Source: Prevotella sp.
GTDB taxonomy: Bacteria > Bacteroidota > Bacteroidia > Bacteroidales > Bacteroidaceae
Assembly: GCA_017475265.1 (NCBI GenBank)
Contig: JAFVFY010000057.1
Coordinates: 1-54,803, forward strand
Reading direction: 5' to 3'
Length of the DNA stretch: 54,803 nt
The notes beneath the pieces are model-generated. The model was not told the origin of the DNA. It made no database searches and saw only the letters and a list, made by a program, of their open reading frames with translations. Made by a program: the position numbers and the translations under genes. Below are positions 1-8,652 of the stretch, piece after piece. Position 1 is the stretch's first letter. Each line of letters starts with the position of its first letter.

Positions 1-142
1 ATATAAATTGCTATTCATTTCTTGTGCAAATTTGGAATTTGGCTCCAAAATTACACAAATTATTTGATAACCCGATATAATATGGTATAAATCATCAAAA
101 GTTTAACAATAATAAAGTAAAGAATAACATTTTATAATAATT

Positions 143-1189
143 ATGAGTGTATTTAAAGACAAAGTCCTGTTGATAACAGGTGGTACGGGTTCGTTCGGCA
201 ATGCTGTGCTGAACAGATTTTTGAGAACAGACATCGGGGAGATTCGTATCTTCTCACGTGATGAAAAGAAACAAGACGACATGCGTCATGACTTCCAGGC
301 GCGTATGCCGGAAGTGGCTAACAAGATTAAGTTCTACATCGGTGATGTGCGCAATAAGTCGACGTTGAAGTACGCCATGAAGGGTGTGGACTATGTATTC
401 CATGCCGCAGCGCTGAAGCAGGTGCCTTCATGTGAGTTCTTCCCAATGGAGGCTGTGAAGACGAACGTGATGGGTACGGACAACACGCTTGATGCTGCCA
501 TCGATGCTGGTGTGAAGTGCGTTATCTGTCTCTCGACGGACAAGGCGGCCTACCCCATCAATGCCATGGGTATCACCAAGGCCATCGAGGAGAAGATTGC
601 CGTGGCGAAGTCGCGTCTCTCTGGTGAGACGAAGATTTGCTGTACGCGTTACGGTAACGTGATGTGCAGTCGTGGCTCGGTGATTCCGCTCTGGATTGAT
701 CAGATTCGTAAGGGGAATCCCATTACACTGACGGAGCCGAAGATGACACGATTCATCATGTCTCTCGAAGAGGCTGTTGATCTGGTGCTGTTTGCATTTG
801 AGCATGGACAGAACGGTGATATCCTGGTACAGAAGGCTCCAGCATGTACGATACAGACGCAAGCCGAGGCTGTGTGTGAGTTGTTCGGTGGCAAAAAGGA
901 GGAGATTAAGGTGATAGGCATCCGTCACGGTGAGAAGATGTACGAGACGCTGCTCACGAAGGAGGAGTGTGCGAAGGCTGAGGATATGGGTAACTTCTAC
1001 CGTGTGCCAGCTGACAACCGTGACCTGAACTACGACAAGTACTTCAAGGAGGGTGATGTGAAGCGTGCCACCATCGAGGAGTTCAACAGCGACAACACCC
1101 GCCGTCTGAACTTAGAGGAAACAAAGGCAAAGATAGCTTCGTTGGCCTACATCCAAAACGAATTGAACGGGATTCCTAATCTTGTTTAA
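143..1189 (+). CDS. UDP-GlcNAc 4,6-dehydratase/5-epimerase (FnlA/CapE type)
   Basis: An extended short-chain dehydrogenase of 348 residues, the usual length for this family. It should act in the cytoplasm on UDP-GlcNAc, removing water to give a 4-keto-6-deoxy sugar with inversion at C5, the first step to UDP-N-acetyl-L-fucosamine. The NAD(P) motif TGGTGSFG is at residues 13-20. The active-site stretch STDKAAYPINAMGITK (about 130-145) has Met-x-x-x-Lys where most short-chain dehydrogenases have Tyr-x-x-x-Lys, as I recall for CapE/FnlA enzymes. The assignment to this branch is strongly backed by the next two genes, which supply the 2-epimerase and the reductase/cupin. The upstream 142 bases are AT-rich and show no clear promoter. 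The gene is separated from its partner by a 165-bp MITE-like insertion. Confidence 0.88.
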   Translation: MSVFKDKVLLITGGTGSFGNAVLNRFLRTDIGEIRIFSRDEKKQDDMRHDFQARMPEVANKIKFYIGDVRNKSTLKYAMKGVDYVFHAAALKQVPSCEFFPMEAVKTNVMGTDNTLDAAIDAGVKCVICLSTDKAAYPINAMGITKAIEEKIAVAKSRLSGETKICCTRYGNVMCSRGSVIPLWIDQIRKGNPITLTEPKMTRFIMSLEEAVDLVLFAFEHGQNGDILVQKAPACTIQTQAEAVCELFGGKKEEIKVIGIRHGEKMYETLLTKEECAKAEDMGNFYRVPADNRDLNYDKYFKEGDVKRATIEEFNSDNTRRLNLEETKAKIASLAYIQNELNGIPNLV

Positions 1190-1198
1190 GTGAAATAC

Positions 1199-1363
1199 CC
1201 TGAATTATTCATGAGAATTACGAGGATAAATCGAATGGCTTTGATTTTTAACACGAATTGCCACGAATTAAACACAAATTATTCAAAAATAAAAATTAAT
1301 GAGTAATTAGTGATAAATTAATGATAATTCGTGTGAAAAAGAAAAGTTAATGAATAATTCAGG
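1199..1363. mobile_element. MITE-like element with 14-bp inverted repeats and ATAC target duplication
   Basis: The 210-base gap between the first two sugar genes is filled by this element. Its ends are perfect inverted repeats, CCTGAATTATTCAT at 1199-1212 and ATGAATAATTCAGG at 1350-1363. ATAC stands directly outside both ends (1195-1198 and 1364-1367), which looks like a 4-bp target duplication. Inside, ACACGAATT (1250-1258) is complementary to AATTCGTGT (1326-1334), so the whole element can fold back. It has no coding capacity. Parts of its left end and middle recur at 28253-28356. Confidence 0.7.
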
Positions 1364-1399
1364 ATACCATTAATTGATTACTAATTATTCATTAAGTTT

Positions 1400-2569
1400 A
1401 TGGCAAAGTTTAAGGATAATGGAAAGTTGAAACTTCTTATCATAGTAGGTACAAGGCCTGAAATCATACGTCTGGCTGCTGTGATTAATAAGTGCCGTCA
1501 GTACTTTGATTGTTTGTTGGCTCATACCGGACAGAACTATGACTATAATCTGAATGGTGTGTTCTTCAAAGACCTCAAACTGGCTGCCCCTGACGTTTAT
1601 ATGGAGGCCGTAGGTAATGACCTCGGTGAGACCATGGGTAACATCATAGCGAAGAGCTATCAGTTGATGGTGCAGGTGAAGCCTGATGCCGTGCTGGTTC
1701 TTGGTGACACCAACAGTTGTTTAAGCGTTATTGGCGCAAAGAGATTGCATATTCCGATTTTCCACATGGAAGCAGGAAACCGTTGTAAGGATGAATGTTT
1801 GCCGGAAGAGACTAACCGTCGCATCGTGGATATTATTTCGGATGTGAACATGGCTTATTCTGAACATGCACGTCGCTACCTCGCTGATACTGGTTTGCCT
1901 AAAGAACGCACTTACGTGACAGGTTCGCCAATGGCAGAAGTGCTGCACGAGAACCTGAAAGAAATCATGGCATCACAGATTCACGAGAAACTGGGATTGG
2001 AGAAGGGGAAATATATTCTGTTGAGTGCTCACAGAGAGGAGAACATTGATACTGAGAAGAATTTCCTCAGCCTCTTTAATGCTATTAACAAGATGGCAGA
2101 AAAATATGACATGCCCATCTTGTATAGTTGTCATCCCCGCTCACGCAAGCGTTTAGAGGCTTCTGGCTTCCAGTTGGACAAGCGGGTTATCCAGCATGAG
2201 CCATTAGGGTTCCACGACTACAATTGTCTGCAGATGAATGCTTTTGCCGTGGTATCAGACAGTGGAACGCTGCCAGAAGAATCCAGTTTCTTCACGAGCG
2301 TGGGGCACCCGTTCCCTGCCGTGTGTATCAGGACTTCGACAGAAAGGCCCGAGGCATTGGATAAGGGATGCTTCGTGTTGAGCGGTATAGACACCCGGGG
2401 ACTGCTCCAGAGTGTAGATATAGCTGTGGAGTTGATAAAGGACGGTCATCACGGTATTCCCGTGCCTGATTATGTTGACGAGAATGTAAGCACTAAGGTG
2501 GTGAGAATCATCCAGAGTTATGTAGGTGTAGTTAATAAAATGGTTTGGCGTAAAGAGATGAAAATATGA
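1400..2569 (+). CDS. UDP-GlcNAc 2-epimerase family (WecB-like; FnlC/CapG role)
   Basis: 389 residues, full length for the non-hydrolysing UDP-GlcNAc 2-epimerase family. Family marks seen: GTRPEIIRL near residue 17, FHMEAGNRCKDECLPEETNRR near 118-138 and SDSGTLPEESSF near 285. Between a CapE-like and a CapF-like gene, its substrate is inferred to be UDP-2-acetamido-2,6-dideoxy-L-talose, giving UDP-L-FucNAc, rather than UDP-GlcNAc itself. Its stop codon overlaps the start of the next gene by four bases (ATGA), so the two are translationally coupled. The S. aureus order as I recall it is E-F-G; here it is E-G-F. A plain WecB role in making ManNAc is possible but fits the neighbours less well. 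Confidence 0.85.
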   Translation: MAKFKDNGKLKLLIIVGTRPEIIRLAAVINKCRQYFDCLLAHTGQNYDYNLNGVFFKDLKLAAPDVYMEAVGNDLGETMGNIIAKSYQLMVQVKPDAVLVLGDTNSCLSVIGAKRLHIPIFHMEAGNRCKDECLPEETNRRIVDIISDVNMAYSEHARRYLADTGLPKERTYVTGSPMAEVLHENLKEIMASQIHEKLGLEKGKYILLSAHREENIDTEKNFLSLFNAINKMAEKYDMPILYSCHPRSRKRLEASGFQLDKRVIQHEPLGFHDYNCLQMNAFAVVSDSGTLPEESSFFTSVGHPFPAVCIRTSTERPEALDKGCFVLSGIDTRGLLQSVDIAVELIKDGHHGIPVPDYVDENVSTKVVRIIQSYVGVVNKMVWRKEMKI

Positions 2570-3771
2570 AGATTCTTGTTACAGGTGCAAAGGGTTTTGT
2601 TGGTAAGAACCTCTGTTGGGCACTTAAAAACATAGCCGACGGCAAGGACAGACGTTTTCCGGGATTACGGATAGACAGGGTCTTTGAGTATGATTTGGAT
2701 TCTACTTTAGAAGAGTTGGATGTATGGTGCAAGGAGTGTGACTTTGTGTTCAATCTGGCTGGTGTGAACCGTCCGAAGGAGCAGAGTGAGTTCATGGAAG
2801 GGAACTTTGGGTTCGCTTCCACGCTGCTGGCAACACTGAAAAAGCACCGCAACACTTGTCCTGTGATGCTTAGTTCATCGCAACAGGCTTCGTTGACAGG
2901 GCGTTTTGGTAACAGCGAGTATGGCCGTAGCAAGAAGGCCGGTGAGGATTTGTTTTTGGAGTACAGTAAAGAAACTGGTTCCAAGGTGCTGGTGTATCGT
3001 TTCCCCAATCTGTTTGGGAAATGGTGCAGGCCAAACTACAACTCTGCGGTTGCCACCTTCTGCAATGCGTTTGCTAATGACCTGCCCTATACTGTCAATG
3101 ACCCAAGTGTTGAGTTGGAGTTGCTCTACATAGATGACCTCGTGGATGAAATGATTGCAGGACTGGAAAACAAAGAGCACCATTGCGAGTTTAACGGTCT
3201 TGATGTGCTGCCTCAGCAAGATGGCAAGTATTGCTATTGCCCCATTACCCATCATGTCACACTTGGTGAGATAGTGGAATTGTTGAAGAGTTTTGCAGAA
3301 CAACCAAAGACATTGATGATTCCTGAAATACCTGCTGATTCTTTTGCTAAGAAGCTGTATAGCACTTACTTGAGCTATTTGCCATACGAGAAGACTGCAT
3401 TTGAGTTGAAAATGAATGTGGATGAGAGAGGTTCATTTACTGAGCTTGTTCATACACTGAATGCAGGTCAGGTTTCGATAAATATTTCGAAGCCAGGAAT
3501 AACTAAAGGCCAGCATTGGCACAACACGAAGTTTGAACAGTTTATTGTGGTGAAGGGCCATGGATTGATACAGCAACGGAACCTGAATGATCAGGAGGGT
3601 AAAGTGCTGGAATGGGAAGTAAGTGGTGATAAGATAGAAGCCGTTCACATGCTGCCGGGCTATACTCACAATATCATCAATCTGTCAGAGACTGAGGATC
3701 TGGTAACTGTCATGTATTGCAATGAGGTCTTCAATCCGAACAAGCCAGACACTTTTTTTGAGCCAGTGTAA
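2566..3771 (+). CDS. Bifunctional UDP-sugar epimerase/reductase with C-terminal cupin (FnlB/CapF type)
   Basis: 401 residues in two parts. Residues 1 to about 270 form an NAD(P)-binding short-chain dehydrogenase starting MKILVTGAKGFVGKNL, with SSSQQASL and YGRSKKAGE in the active-site region. The C-terminal third is a cupin with the metal-binding cluster GQHWHNTKFEQF (about 314-325) and GYTHNI near 364. In CapF the cupin epimerises C3 and the dehydrogenase domain reduces C4, the middle steps between CapE and CapG. The start overlaps the preceding stop. This completes a compact UDP-FucNAc set. Downstream lies a 9-bp-unit repeat and then an unrelated ATPase gene with its own promoter, so the sugar operon probably ends here. 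Confidence 0.87.
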   Translation: MKILVTGAKGFVGKNLCWALKNIADGKDRRFPGLRIDRVFEYDLDSTLEELDVWCKECDFVFNLAGVNRPKEQSEFMEGNFGFASTLLATLKKHRNTCPVMLSSSQQASLTGRFGNSEYGRSKKAGEDLFLEYSKETGSKVLVYRFPNLFGKWCRPNYNSAVATFCNAFANDLPYTVNDPSVELELLYIDDLVDEMIAGLENKEHHCEFNGLDVLPQQDGKYCYCPITHHVTLGEIVELLKSFAEQPKTLMIPEIPADSFAKKLYSTYLSYLPYEKTAFELKMNVDERGSFTELVHTLNAGQVSINISKPGITKGQHWHNTKFEQFIVVKGHGLIQQRNLNDQEGKVLEWEVSGDKIEAVHMLPGYTHNIINLSETEDLVTVMYCNEVFNPNKPDTFFEPV

Positions 3772-3783
3772 TTTAAAATGATT

Positions 3784-3842
3784 CACACAGAAAGCACGGA
3801 AAACACAGAAGATAAGATGTCTGATGGATGAAGGAAGATGTA
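3784..3842 (+). repeat. Type A 9-bp-unit repeat (CACAGAAAG-CACGGAAAA-CACAGAAGA)
   Basis: Three degenerate 9-bp units are followed by a shared tail (GATAAGATGTCTGATGGATG and a GGAAGATGTAAGA-like end). The same unit-plus-tail text recurs at 5391-5598, 6815-6950, 8488-8578, 9800-9864 and 11892-11921, always around the ATPase genes of this stretch. Confidence 0.85.
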
Positions 3843-3939
3843 AGAGGATTCTTCTTACGACTTGTCGGCAAGTTTTAAAACATTCCTCGTACCGTGACCA
3901 TACTAACTTTATCATAAATGAAGGAATTTTTGGAATTTG

Positions 3940-3971
3940 TTTGGACGTAAAAGAAATATTTACTAACTTTG
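3940..3971 (+). promoter_or_regulatory. Bacteroidetes-type promoter for the ATPase gene
   Basis: TTTG at 3940-3943 and TAACTTTG at 3964-3971 are separated by 20 bases, matching the Bacteroidetes -33 TTTG / -7 TAnnTTTG pattern. The start codon follows about 50 bases later. Confidence 0.7.
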
Positions 3972-4024
3972 CAACCGAAACAGAGGGTTCGGAACTGTGG
4001 GTTACGTAATTATTTCTTACATTT

Positions 4025-5344
4025 ATGGAATTCTTCGACAGAGACAATGAGATAGCAAAGCTCCGAGAAATAAGGGAGTTATCACAGAGGTTTGCACAGT
4101 TTACCGTGCTGACAGGGAGAAGACGTATCGGTAAGACTTCTTTGGTGATGAAGGCATACGAAGACGAGCCGTTCCTCTATTTCTTCGTGTCACGAAGCAG
4201 TGAAAGTGAGCTTTGCAGGGAGTATGCCGAGGAATTGGCAACTAAGCTAGGCGTTTCCGTCCTGGGGCGGGTGGAACGTTTCGCCGACCTGTTCCAATAC
4301 GTGATGCAACTGTCCAAGAGCCGACCTGTCACATTGCTGATTGACGAGTTTCAGGATTTCGGCCGTGTGAACGAGTCCATTTTCTCGCAGATGCAGAAGA
4401 TATGGGATTTGAACAAGACAGACGCTTGTCTGAACCTGATAGTATGCGGCTCTGTCTATTCCATGATGACAAAACTATTCCGTGACAAGAAGGAACCGCT
4501 GTACGGACGGCAGACAGAATTTATCAGGATTGACCCCTTCGCCCCTTCTGTGTTGAAACAGATAATAAAGACTTATCATGCCGATTATTCCAAAGAAGAC
4601 CTTCTGGCTTTGTTCGCTTTTACAGGGGGAGTGGCAAAGTATGTCGAACTGCTGATGGATGCTGGTGCTGTCGATGCAAAGAAGATGCTGGGGCGTATAG
4701 TGGTGAAAGACTCCTATTTTATTCCCGAAGGGAAGAACATGCTCATTGAGGAGTTCGGACGCGACTACGGACGCTATTTTGACATCTTGAAGCTCATAGC
4801 CAATGGCCATAATTCACGTGGCGATATTGAGGGGATTCTACAGGCAGAGATTTCCGGATATTTGACTCGTCTGGAAAAGGACTATGGTCTGATTGTGAAG
4901 AACCGTCCGATGTTTCAGGAGTCTGCAAACAAGAATATCCGTTATGCCATCGGTGACCCTTTCCTGCAATTCTGGTTTCGCTTCATCTATAAATATAACA
5001 GCTTCATAGAAGCGAATGCTTACGGTAAACTTGTCGATCTTATCCAGCGCGACTATCCCACCTATAGCGGAAAGGTTTTGGAGAGATACTTTAAGGCAAA
5101 ACTGATAGAATCAGGAGCGTTCACGCATATTGACAGTTGGTGGGATAGGAAAGGGGAGAATGAGATTGACATCATTGCCGCCGATGACATGGAAAAGACG
5201 GTGACGTTCTATGAGGTGAAACGGCAGCGGAAAGAATTGGATATGGATGTCCTTAGGGATAAAGCACACTGCTTCTTGAATATGACAGGCAAGTATAGTA
5301 ATTATCAGATATCGTACAAGGGGCTGTGTATGGATGACATGTAG
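4025..5344 (+). CDS. AAA ATPase with C-terminal nuclease-like domain (archaeal ATPase/DUF234 type)
   Basis: 439 residues. Walker A is GRRRIGKTS (31-39) and Walker B is LLIDEFQDF near residue 100, the pattern of the archaeal-type P-loop ATPase family (PF01637-like). The middle third should hold a winged helix. Near the C-terminus, ENEIDIIAADD followed by TFYEVKRQRK has the spacing of a PD-(D/E)xK nuclease fold, as predicted for DUF234 proteins. The biological role of the family is unknown; such genes occur in many paralogous copies in Bacteroidales. It is intact, has its own promoter, and lies between two type A repeats. It is not obviously co-transcribed with the sugar genes. Confidence 0.8.
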   Translation: MEFFDRDNEIAKLREIRELSQRFAQFTVLTGRRRIGKTSLVMKAYEDEPFLYFFVSRSSESELCREYAEELATKLGVSVLGRVERFADLFQYVMQLSKSRPVTLLIDEFQDFGRVNESIFSQMQKIWDLNKTDACLNLIVCGSVYSMMTKLFRDKKEPLYGRQTEFIRIDPFAPSVLKQIIKTYHADYSKEDLLALFAFTGGVAKYVELLMDAGAVDAKKMLGRIVVKDSYFIPEGKNMLIEEFGRDYGRYFDILKLIANGHNSRGDIEGILQAEISGYLTRLEKDYGLIVKNRPMFQESANKNIRYAIGDPFLQFWFRFIYKYNSFIEANAYGKLVDLIQRDYPTYSGKVLERYFKAKLIESGAFTHIDSWWDRKGENEIDIIAADDMEKTVTFYEVKRQRKELDMDVLRDKAHCFLNMTGKYSNYQISYKGLCMDDM

Positions 5345-5390
5345 GATATAAGCAATTTTTTGAAGCCAACACCTTTTTGATATGGTGCCC

Positions 5391-5598
5391 AAGTCACACG
5401 GAAATCACGGAAAACACAGAAAAGAAGATGTCTGATGGATGAGGGAAGATGTAGAATGTTACTGAGTGCCATCTGGCAGTTTTGCAGCTATCTGTTTGTT
5501 CCACAATGGGGGAAGAAGTCACACAGAAATCACTGAAAGCACAGAAGATAAGATGACTGATTTAGTCACACAGAAAGCACTGAAAACACGGATAAAAG
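5391..5598 (+). repeat. Intergenic type A repeat cluster (gap 5345-5709)
   Basis: The 365-base gap contains no gene. It holds two type A blocks: 5391-5480 (CACGGAAAT/CACGGAAAA/CACAGAAAA units plus tail) and 5516-5598 (two unit groups in a row). The tail at 5431-5478 is almost identical over 48 bases to 6901-6948, with two mismatches. The rest of the gap carries the promoter of the next module. Confidence 0.85.
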
Positions 5599-5648
5599 GC
5601 ACAAAATGAGGACAAATGTGCAAAAATGTGCGGAAATATGGCATAAAA

Positions 5649-5680
5649 TTTGCGAGTATTGAAGAAAAAGGGTATATTTG
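5649..5680 (+). promoter_or_regulatory. Promoter of the DUF3990 module
   Basis: TTTG at 5649-5652 and TATATTTG at 5673-5680 are 20 bases apart, matching the Bacteroidetes consensus. Transcription would begin about 25 bases before the first gene. Confidence 0.7.
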
Positions 5681-5709
5681 CAGCGGATTATCTGAAATAC
5701 TTATGAATT

Positions 5710-5988
5710 ATGTGCAGCAACAAAATACTATACCAGCCTGGCAATTCTGATGTTGTTATAACTAAGCAACGCAGAAATAAAGAGAAGTTGAGCTTTCAGC
5801 AAATAGCTTTTATGACTGATTGCTTGAGGTTGTTGGGTAATCGCCTTGATATGCCAATTTTCGTGGTTTCACAGTTATTGACCAGTAAAGCGGCATATCA
5901 TGATTTTTACAAGATGGTGACAACTCAACCGGACTTAAGCAAGGTACAAGTGACAAACCGTCTGCAAAAACTCATTACAGCAAAATGA
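5710..5988 (+). CDS. Small protein, first gene of a DUF3990 module (DUF3791-like)
   Basis: 92 residues with no signal peptide or membrane segment. The central part (IAFMTDCLRLLGNRLDMP followed by VVSQLL) resembles the DUF3791 pattern of small proteins often encoded next to DUF3990; this match is by eye and weak. The N-terminal 25 residues are polar and unlike that family. An ATG at 5703 is in another frame with a short ORF, so 5710 is the only usable ATG near the promoter. The stop codon overlaps the next start (ATGA at 5985). Probably a cytoplasmic partner or antitoxin of the next protein, by inference from context. Confidence 0.6.
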   Translation: MCSNKILYQPGNSDVVITKQRRNKEKLSFQQIAFMTDCLRLLGNRLDMPIFVVSQLLTSKAAYHDFYKMVTTQPDLSKVQVTNRLQKLITAK

Positions 5989-6467
5989 AGATAGGTAAGT
6001 TGTTACTCTATCATGGGTCGAATATGGTGGTCGACTGTCCAAAATGGAACCATGGCAGTAGATACCGTGATTTTGGGCAATGCTTTTATACCACTCATAG
6101 CCGGGAGATGGCTCGCGACTGGGCAGAGAAGATGTCGCTGGTGAATCCTGTCGTTAATGGCTATGCACTTGACTTCCGCTCTGTAGAGACATGTGATTTG
6201 CGGATAAAGAGATTTCGTGCTGATGCAGAATGGGCAGAGTTCATATACAATAACCGCTTTAATTCAACTTTTTGCCGTCCAGAGTATGACATTATTGTTG
6301 GACCTGTAGCAGACAGAGGATTGACGGAACAGTTCTCCAGAATAGACAATGAAGGCTTGTCGTTTGATGACATTGCGCCACTCATAAATTATAGCCATTA
6401 TAAAGATGTTCAAATTTGCTTCTGTAGTGAATATTCTGTCAAATTATTAAAGAGGATTGATTTATGA
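5985..6467 (+). CDS. DUF3990 family protein, ADP-ribosyltransferase-like
   Basis: 160 residues. It opens with KLLLYHGSNMVVDCPKW and continues YRDFGQCFYTTHSREMARDWAEK, the layout of DUF3990: a YHGS strand like the His of the H-Y-E ADP-ribosyltransferases and FGxxFYTT like their second motif. A conserved-looking PEYDIIVGPVADRG follows near residues 100-113. Pfam places DUF3990 in the ADP-ribosyltransferase clan as I recall; catalysis is not shown by sequence alone. It overlaps both neighbours by four bases, so the three are made together. The gene set resembles a toxin with one or two small partners. No signal peptide: it acts in the cytoplasm. Confidence 0.72.
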   Translation: MKIGKLLLYHGSNMVVDCPKWNHGSRYRDFGQCFYTTHSREMARDWAEKMSLVNPVVNGYALDFRSVETCDLRIKRFRADAEWAEFIYNNRFNSTFCRPEYDIIVGPVADRGLTEQFSRIDNEGLSFDDIAPLINYSHYKDVQICFCSEYSVKLLKRIDL

Positions 6468-6700
6468 CAAATAATTACAACTTGGTTAGTTTTCATCTTA
6501 ACGGAATGGTTGAGATGCTGATGAATAATTATGCGATTAGTTATGAGGAGGCTTTACCGAAGGCGATGTCTTCAGACACGTATAAGCTACTATTAGACAA
6601 GCCCTTTTTGCAGGAAGAAGGGCCTCTTTTCATACAAGAGCTCTTGAATAAGGAATTGTCTTCCAAAAAGACAGGCCAACGGGAAAGTGTTTACCTGTAA
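6464..6700 (+). CDS. Small protein, third gene of the DUF3990 module
   Basis: 78 residues. The pattern VEMLMNNYAISYEEALPKAMSS, a Tyr-Lys-Leu-Leu helix and PLFIQELLNKEL resembles the small helical proteins found beside DUF3990 genes (DUF3791-like or an unnamed partner). The start overlaps the DUF3990 stop by ATGA. No membrane segment. The acidic helical build would suit an antitoxin, but this is inference. The gene is followed by a type A repeat and then by a gene on the other strand. Confidence 0.6.
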   Translation: MTNNYNLVSFHLNGMVEMLMNNYAISYEEALPKAMSSDTYKLLLDKPFLQEEGPLFIQELLNKELSSKKTGQRESVYL

Positions 6701-6814
6701 CATTTTACTTTCACTTTGCATGGATATATCATCAGTCACATCATTTCTATGACAGAAATGAGATTTCGCCATCTTATCAGCGAATAAGGATATGTTTGGG
6801 AAGTATGGTGTCCA

Positions 6815-6950
6815 GGTTACACGGAAAACACAGATAGCACAGAAAAGAAGATGACTGATTAAGTCACACAGAAACCACGGAAAGCACAGAAAATAAGATA
6901 TCTGATGGATGAGGGAAGATGTAAGATGTTACTGAGTGCCATCTGGCTGG
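6815..6950 (+). repeat. Type A 9-bp-unit repeat with long tail
   Basis: Two unit groups (ACGGAAAACACAGATAG..., then CACAGAAAC-CACGGAAAG-CACAGAAAA) and the conserved tail up to GCCATCTGGC. The tail at 6901-6948 matches 5431-5478 with two differences. The repeat ends directly at the stop codon of the minus-strand ATPase gene. The remaining bases 6701-6814 show no other feature. Confidence 0.85.
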
Positions 6951-8366
6951 TTATTTAAACAAGTGATCCATCGTAATGGCAACAGGTGAGATTTCGGAAT
7001 ATATATTGTTATGAAGGGAATAGGTCGTGACAATTGTTGCCTGAACTCCACCTTTATGTTGCGTCTCGCGGCTGAATGTCTCCATACGTCTGACTATCTT
7101 GCGATATTCGTTTTCAGTAAGAAAATACTCGTCTTTTGAATACTTCATTTCACAAATTGTCACTATGCCATCGGCACGGTCTATGACCAAGTCTATCTGA
7201 ACAGAAGAGCTGCTTTCGCGGCTTCGCCAGGCATAATACTCATGTGCAATGGTGTCAAGATGGAGGCCACGGATAATCTGGCTGACATGCCACAGGCATA
7301 CGCGTTCAAAAGTAAGCCCATACCAGGTGTTCTGCTCTGGTGTTCCAAGATGATTCCGCCAAAAATGCTCGTCAGTAACCTTACGGGTACAGTAGTGGAA
7401 GTAAAACAGTGAATAGAAGTCCACTAATTGGTAAATGCCTCCGTTCTGACGGCGACCATTGTTGTAACGGCGAAGAAAGTCGCATTGCTCCAAGTCTTCG
7501 AGCATGTCACTGAGGACACCGTTATCGGCAAGGCTTAATTTCTCTGATATCTCTTTTCTGGTAAAGCCGTCACGATGAGTGCTGAGCAGACGGATAATCT
7601 CCATGTATGTGTCAGCACTCTTGAATAGTGATTTGAATAGCCGCTGGAACTCTCCTTCCAGTTCTGCTTCAGAGGAAAAGAACAGTGAGTCGATGTTGTC
7701 GGGAACATTCTTTCTCGGGTCTAAAAGACTAAGATAGTATGGGATGCCACCAAGGACCATATATGACTGTAAGACTGCCAAATGAGGCCAATGGAATTTG
7801 CGGCTTGCAAGGTATTCCGCTGTCTGGCCCAGCGTGAACGGACGAAGGTGGATAGTGTGGGTGGTGCGTTTGTGAAGACCAGCGCGGTTGTTTACGATGT
7901 TGCGCATCATCCATGAGGTGGCTGAGCCGCAGACTACAAAGTAAATGTTGTCTATCCAGGATGCCCGGCTGTTCCAGAAGAGGTCGAGTGCATGAAGGAA
8001 GCCGGAGCGTTTGGTGTCAAGGCAAGGTAATTCGTCGATGAAAACGACAAGTCGGCGCTGACGATTGCGATTCTTCCGCTCAAGCAGTTGTGCCAGGTTC
8101 TCAAAGGCCTGTATCCATGTGCGAGCCTTGAGACCTTTGAATCCATAACGCACCAATGCCAGGTGGAAAGCTTCCATTTCTTCTTCGAAAGTACCATCAA
8201 TGATACCTGTGGCATAGAAATCGAACTTGTCTTTGAAAAAGTTACGAATGAGAAATGTCTTTCCAACACGACGACGGCCATAAATGGCAAGGAACTCGCT
8301 TCGACCGGACTGCATATAGTCGGCCAACTTGCTTAGCTCTTTCTCTCTACCTATAATCTTCTCCAT
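6951..8366 (-). CDS. AAA ATPase with C-terminal nuclease-like domain (second paralogue)
   Basis: 471 residues. Walker A GRRRVGKTF (30-38) and Walker B LVVFIDELPCLD near residue 110 identify the archaeal-type ATPase family. A winged-helix stretch (TRKEISEKLSLADNGVLSDMLEDL) lies near 275-300. The C-terminal VQIDLVIDRADG followed by TICEMKYSKDEY has the acidic and Glu-x-Lys residues of a PD-(D/E)xK fold. It is only distantly similar to the ATPase at 4025. Intact, on the opposite strand to its neighbours, with type A repeats close to both ends. Function unknown; chromosomally encoded ATPases of this type may be selfish or defence-related, which the sequence cannot settle. Confidence 0.8.
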   Translation of the reverse strand: MEKIIGREKELSKLADYMQSGRSEFLAIYGRRRVGKTFLIRNFFKDKFDFYATGIIDGTFEEEMEAFHLALVRYGFKGLKARTWIQAFENLAQLLERKNRNRQRRLVVFIDELPCLDTKRSGFLHALDLFWNSRASWIDNIYFVVCGSATSWMMRNIVNNRAGLHKRTTHTIHLRPFTLGQTAEYLASRKFHWPHLAVLQSYMVLGGIPYYLSLLDPRKNVPDNIDSLFFSSEAELEGEFQRLFKSLFKSADTYMEIIRLLSTHRDGFTRKEISEKLSLADNGVLSDMLEDLEQCDFLRRYNNGRRQNGGIYQLVDFYSLFYFHYCTRKVTDEHFWRNHLGTPEQNTWYGLTFERVCLWHVSQIIRGLHLDTIAHEYYAWRSRESSSSVQIDLVIDRADGIVTICEMKYSKDEYFLTENEYRKIVRRMETFSRETQHKGGVQATIVTTYSLHNNIYSEISPVAITMDHLFK

Positions 8367-8391
8367 ATCTCAACAGTAGGGTTTGTTGATG

Positions 8392-8399
8392 CAAAGGTA
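8392..8399 (-). promoter_or_regulatory. Probable -7 element of the minus-strand ATPase
   Basis: On the minus strand this reads TACCTTTG, a good TAnnTTTG -7 box, 26 bases before the start codon. No clear TTTG lies 19-21 bases further upstream. Confidence 0.5.
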
Positions 8400-8487
8400 T
8401 TGAAAATAAATGAATTGTGAAAATTATAATCTGCGGAAATATTGATTTTTAACAAACTTTCGCGGAATATAAACAAAAAACAGTTTT

Positions 8488-8578
8488 GGGAAGAAGATGG
8501 AATATGCGAGGGAGGTGATTTAGTCACACAGAAAACACTGAAAGCACAGAAGATAAGATGTCTGATGAATGGGGAAGA
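8488..8578 (+). repeat. Type A repeat with GGGAAGAAGATG leader
   Basis: A leader (GGGAAGAAGATGGAATATGC, then GGAGGTGATTTAG) is followed by 9-bp units CACAGAAAA-CACTGAAAG-CACAGAAGA and the tail. The same leader plus units occurs at 9800-9864, so the two copies bracket the decayed ATPase gene. The rest of 8367-8652 is AT-rich and otherwise empty. Confidence 0.8.
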
Positions 8579-8652
8579 TTGGACGAGATTGACAAGGCAC
8601 TTAAAGAATTGAGGGCATCGTGTTATGAATTATGAATGTAGTCTGTTTGCTG

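Noticed and set aside
3824-4009. 61-residue ORF before the first ATPase
   Set aside because: It lies over a type A repeat and the ATPase promoter and has no signs of a protein.
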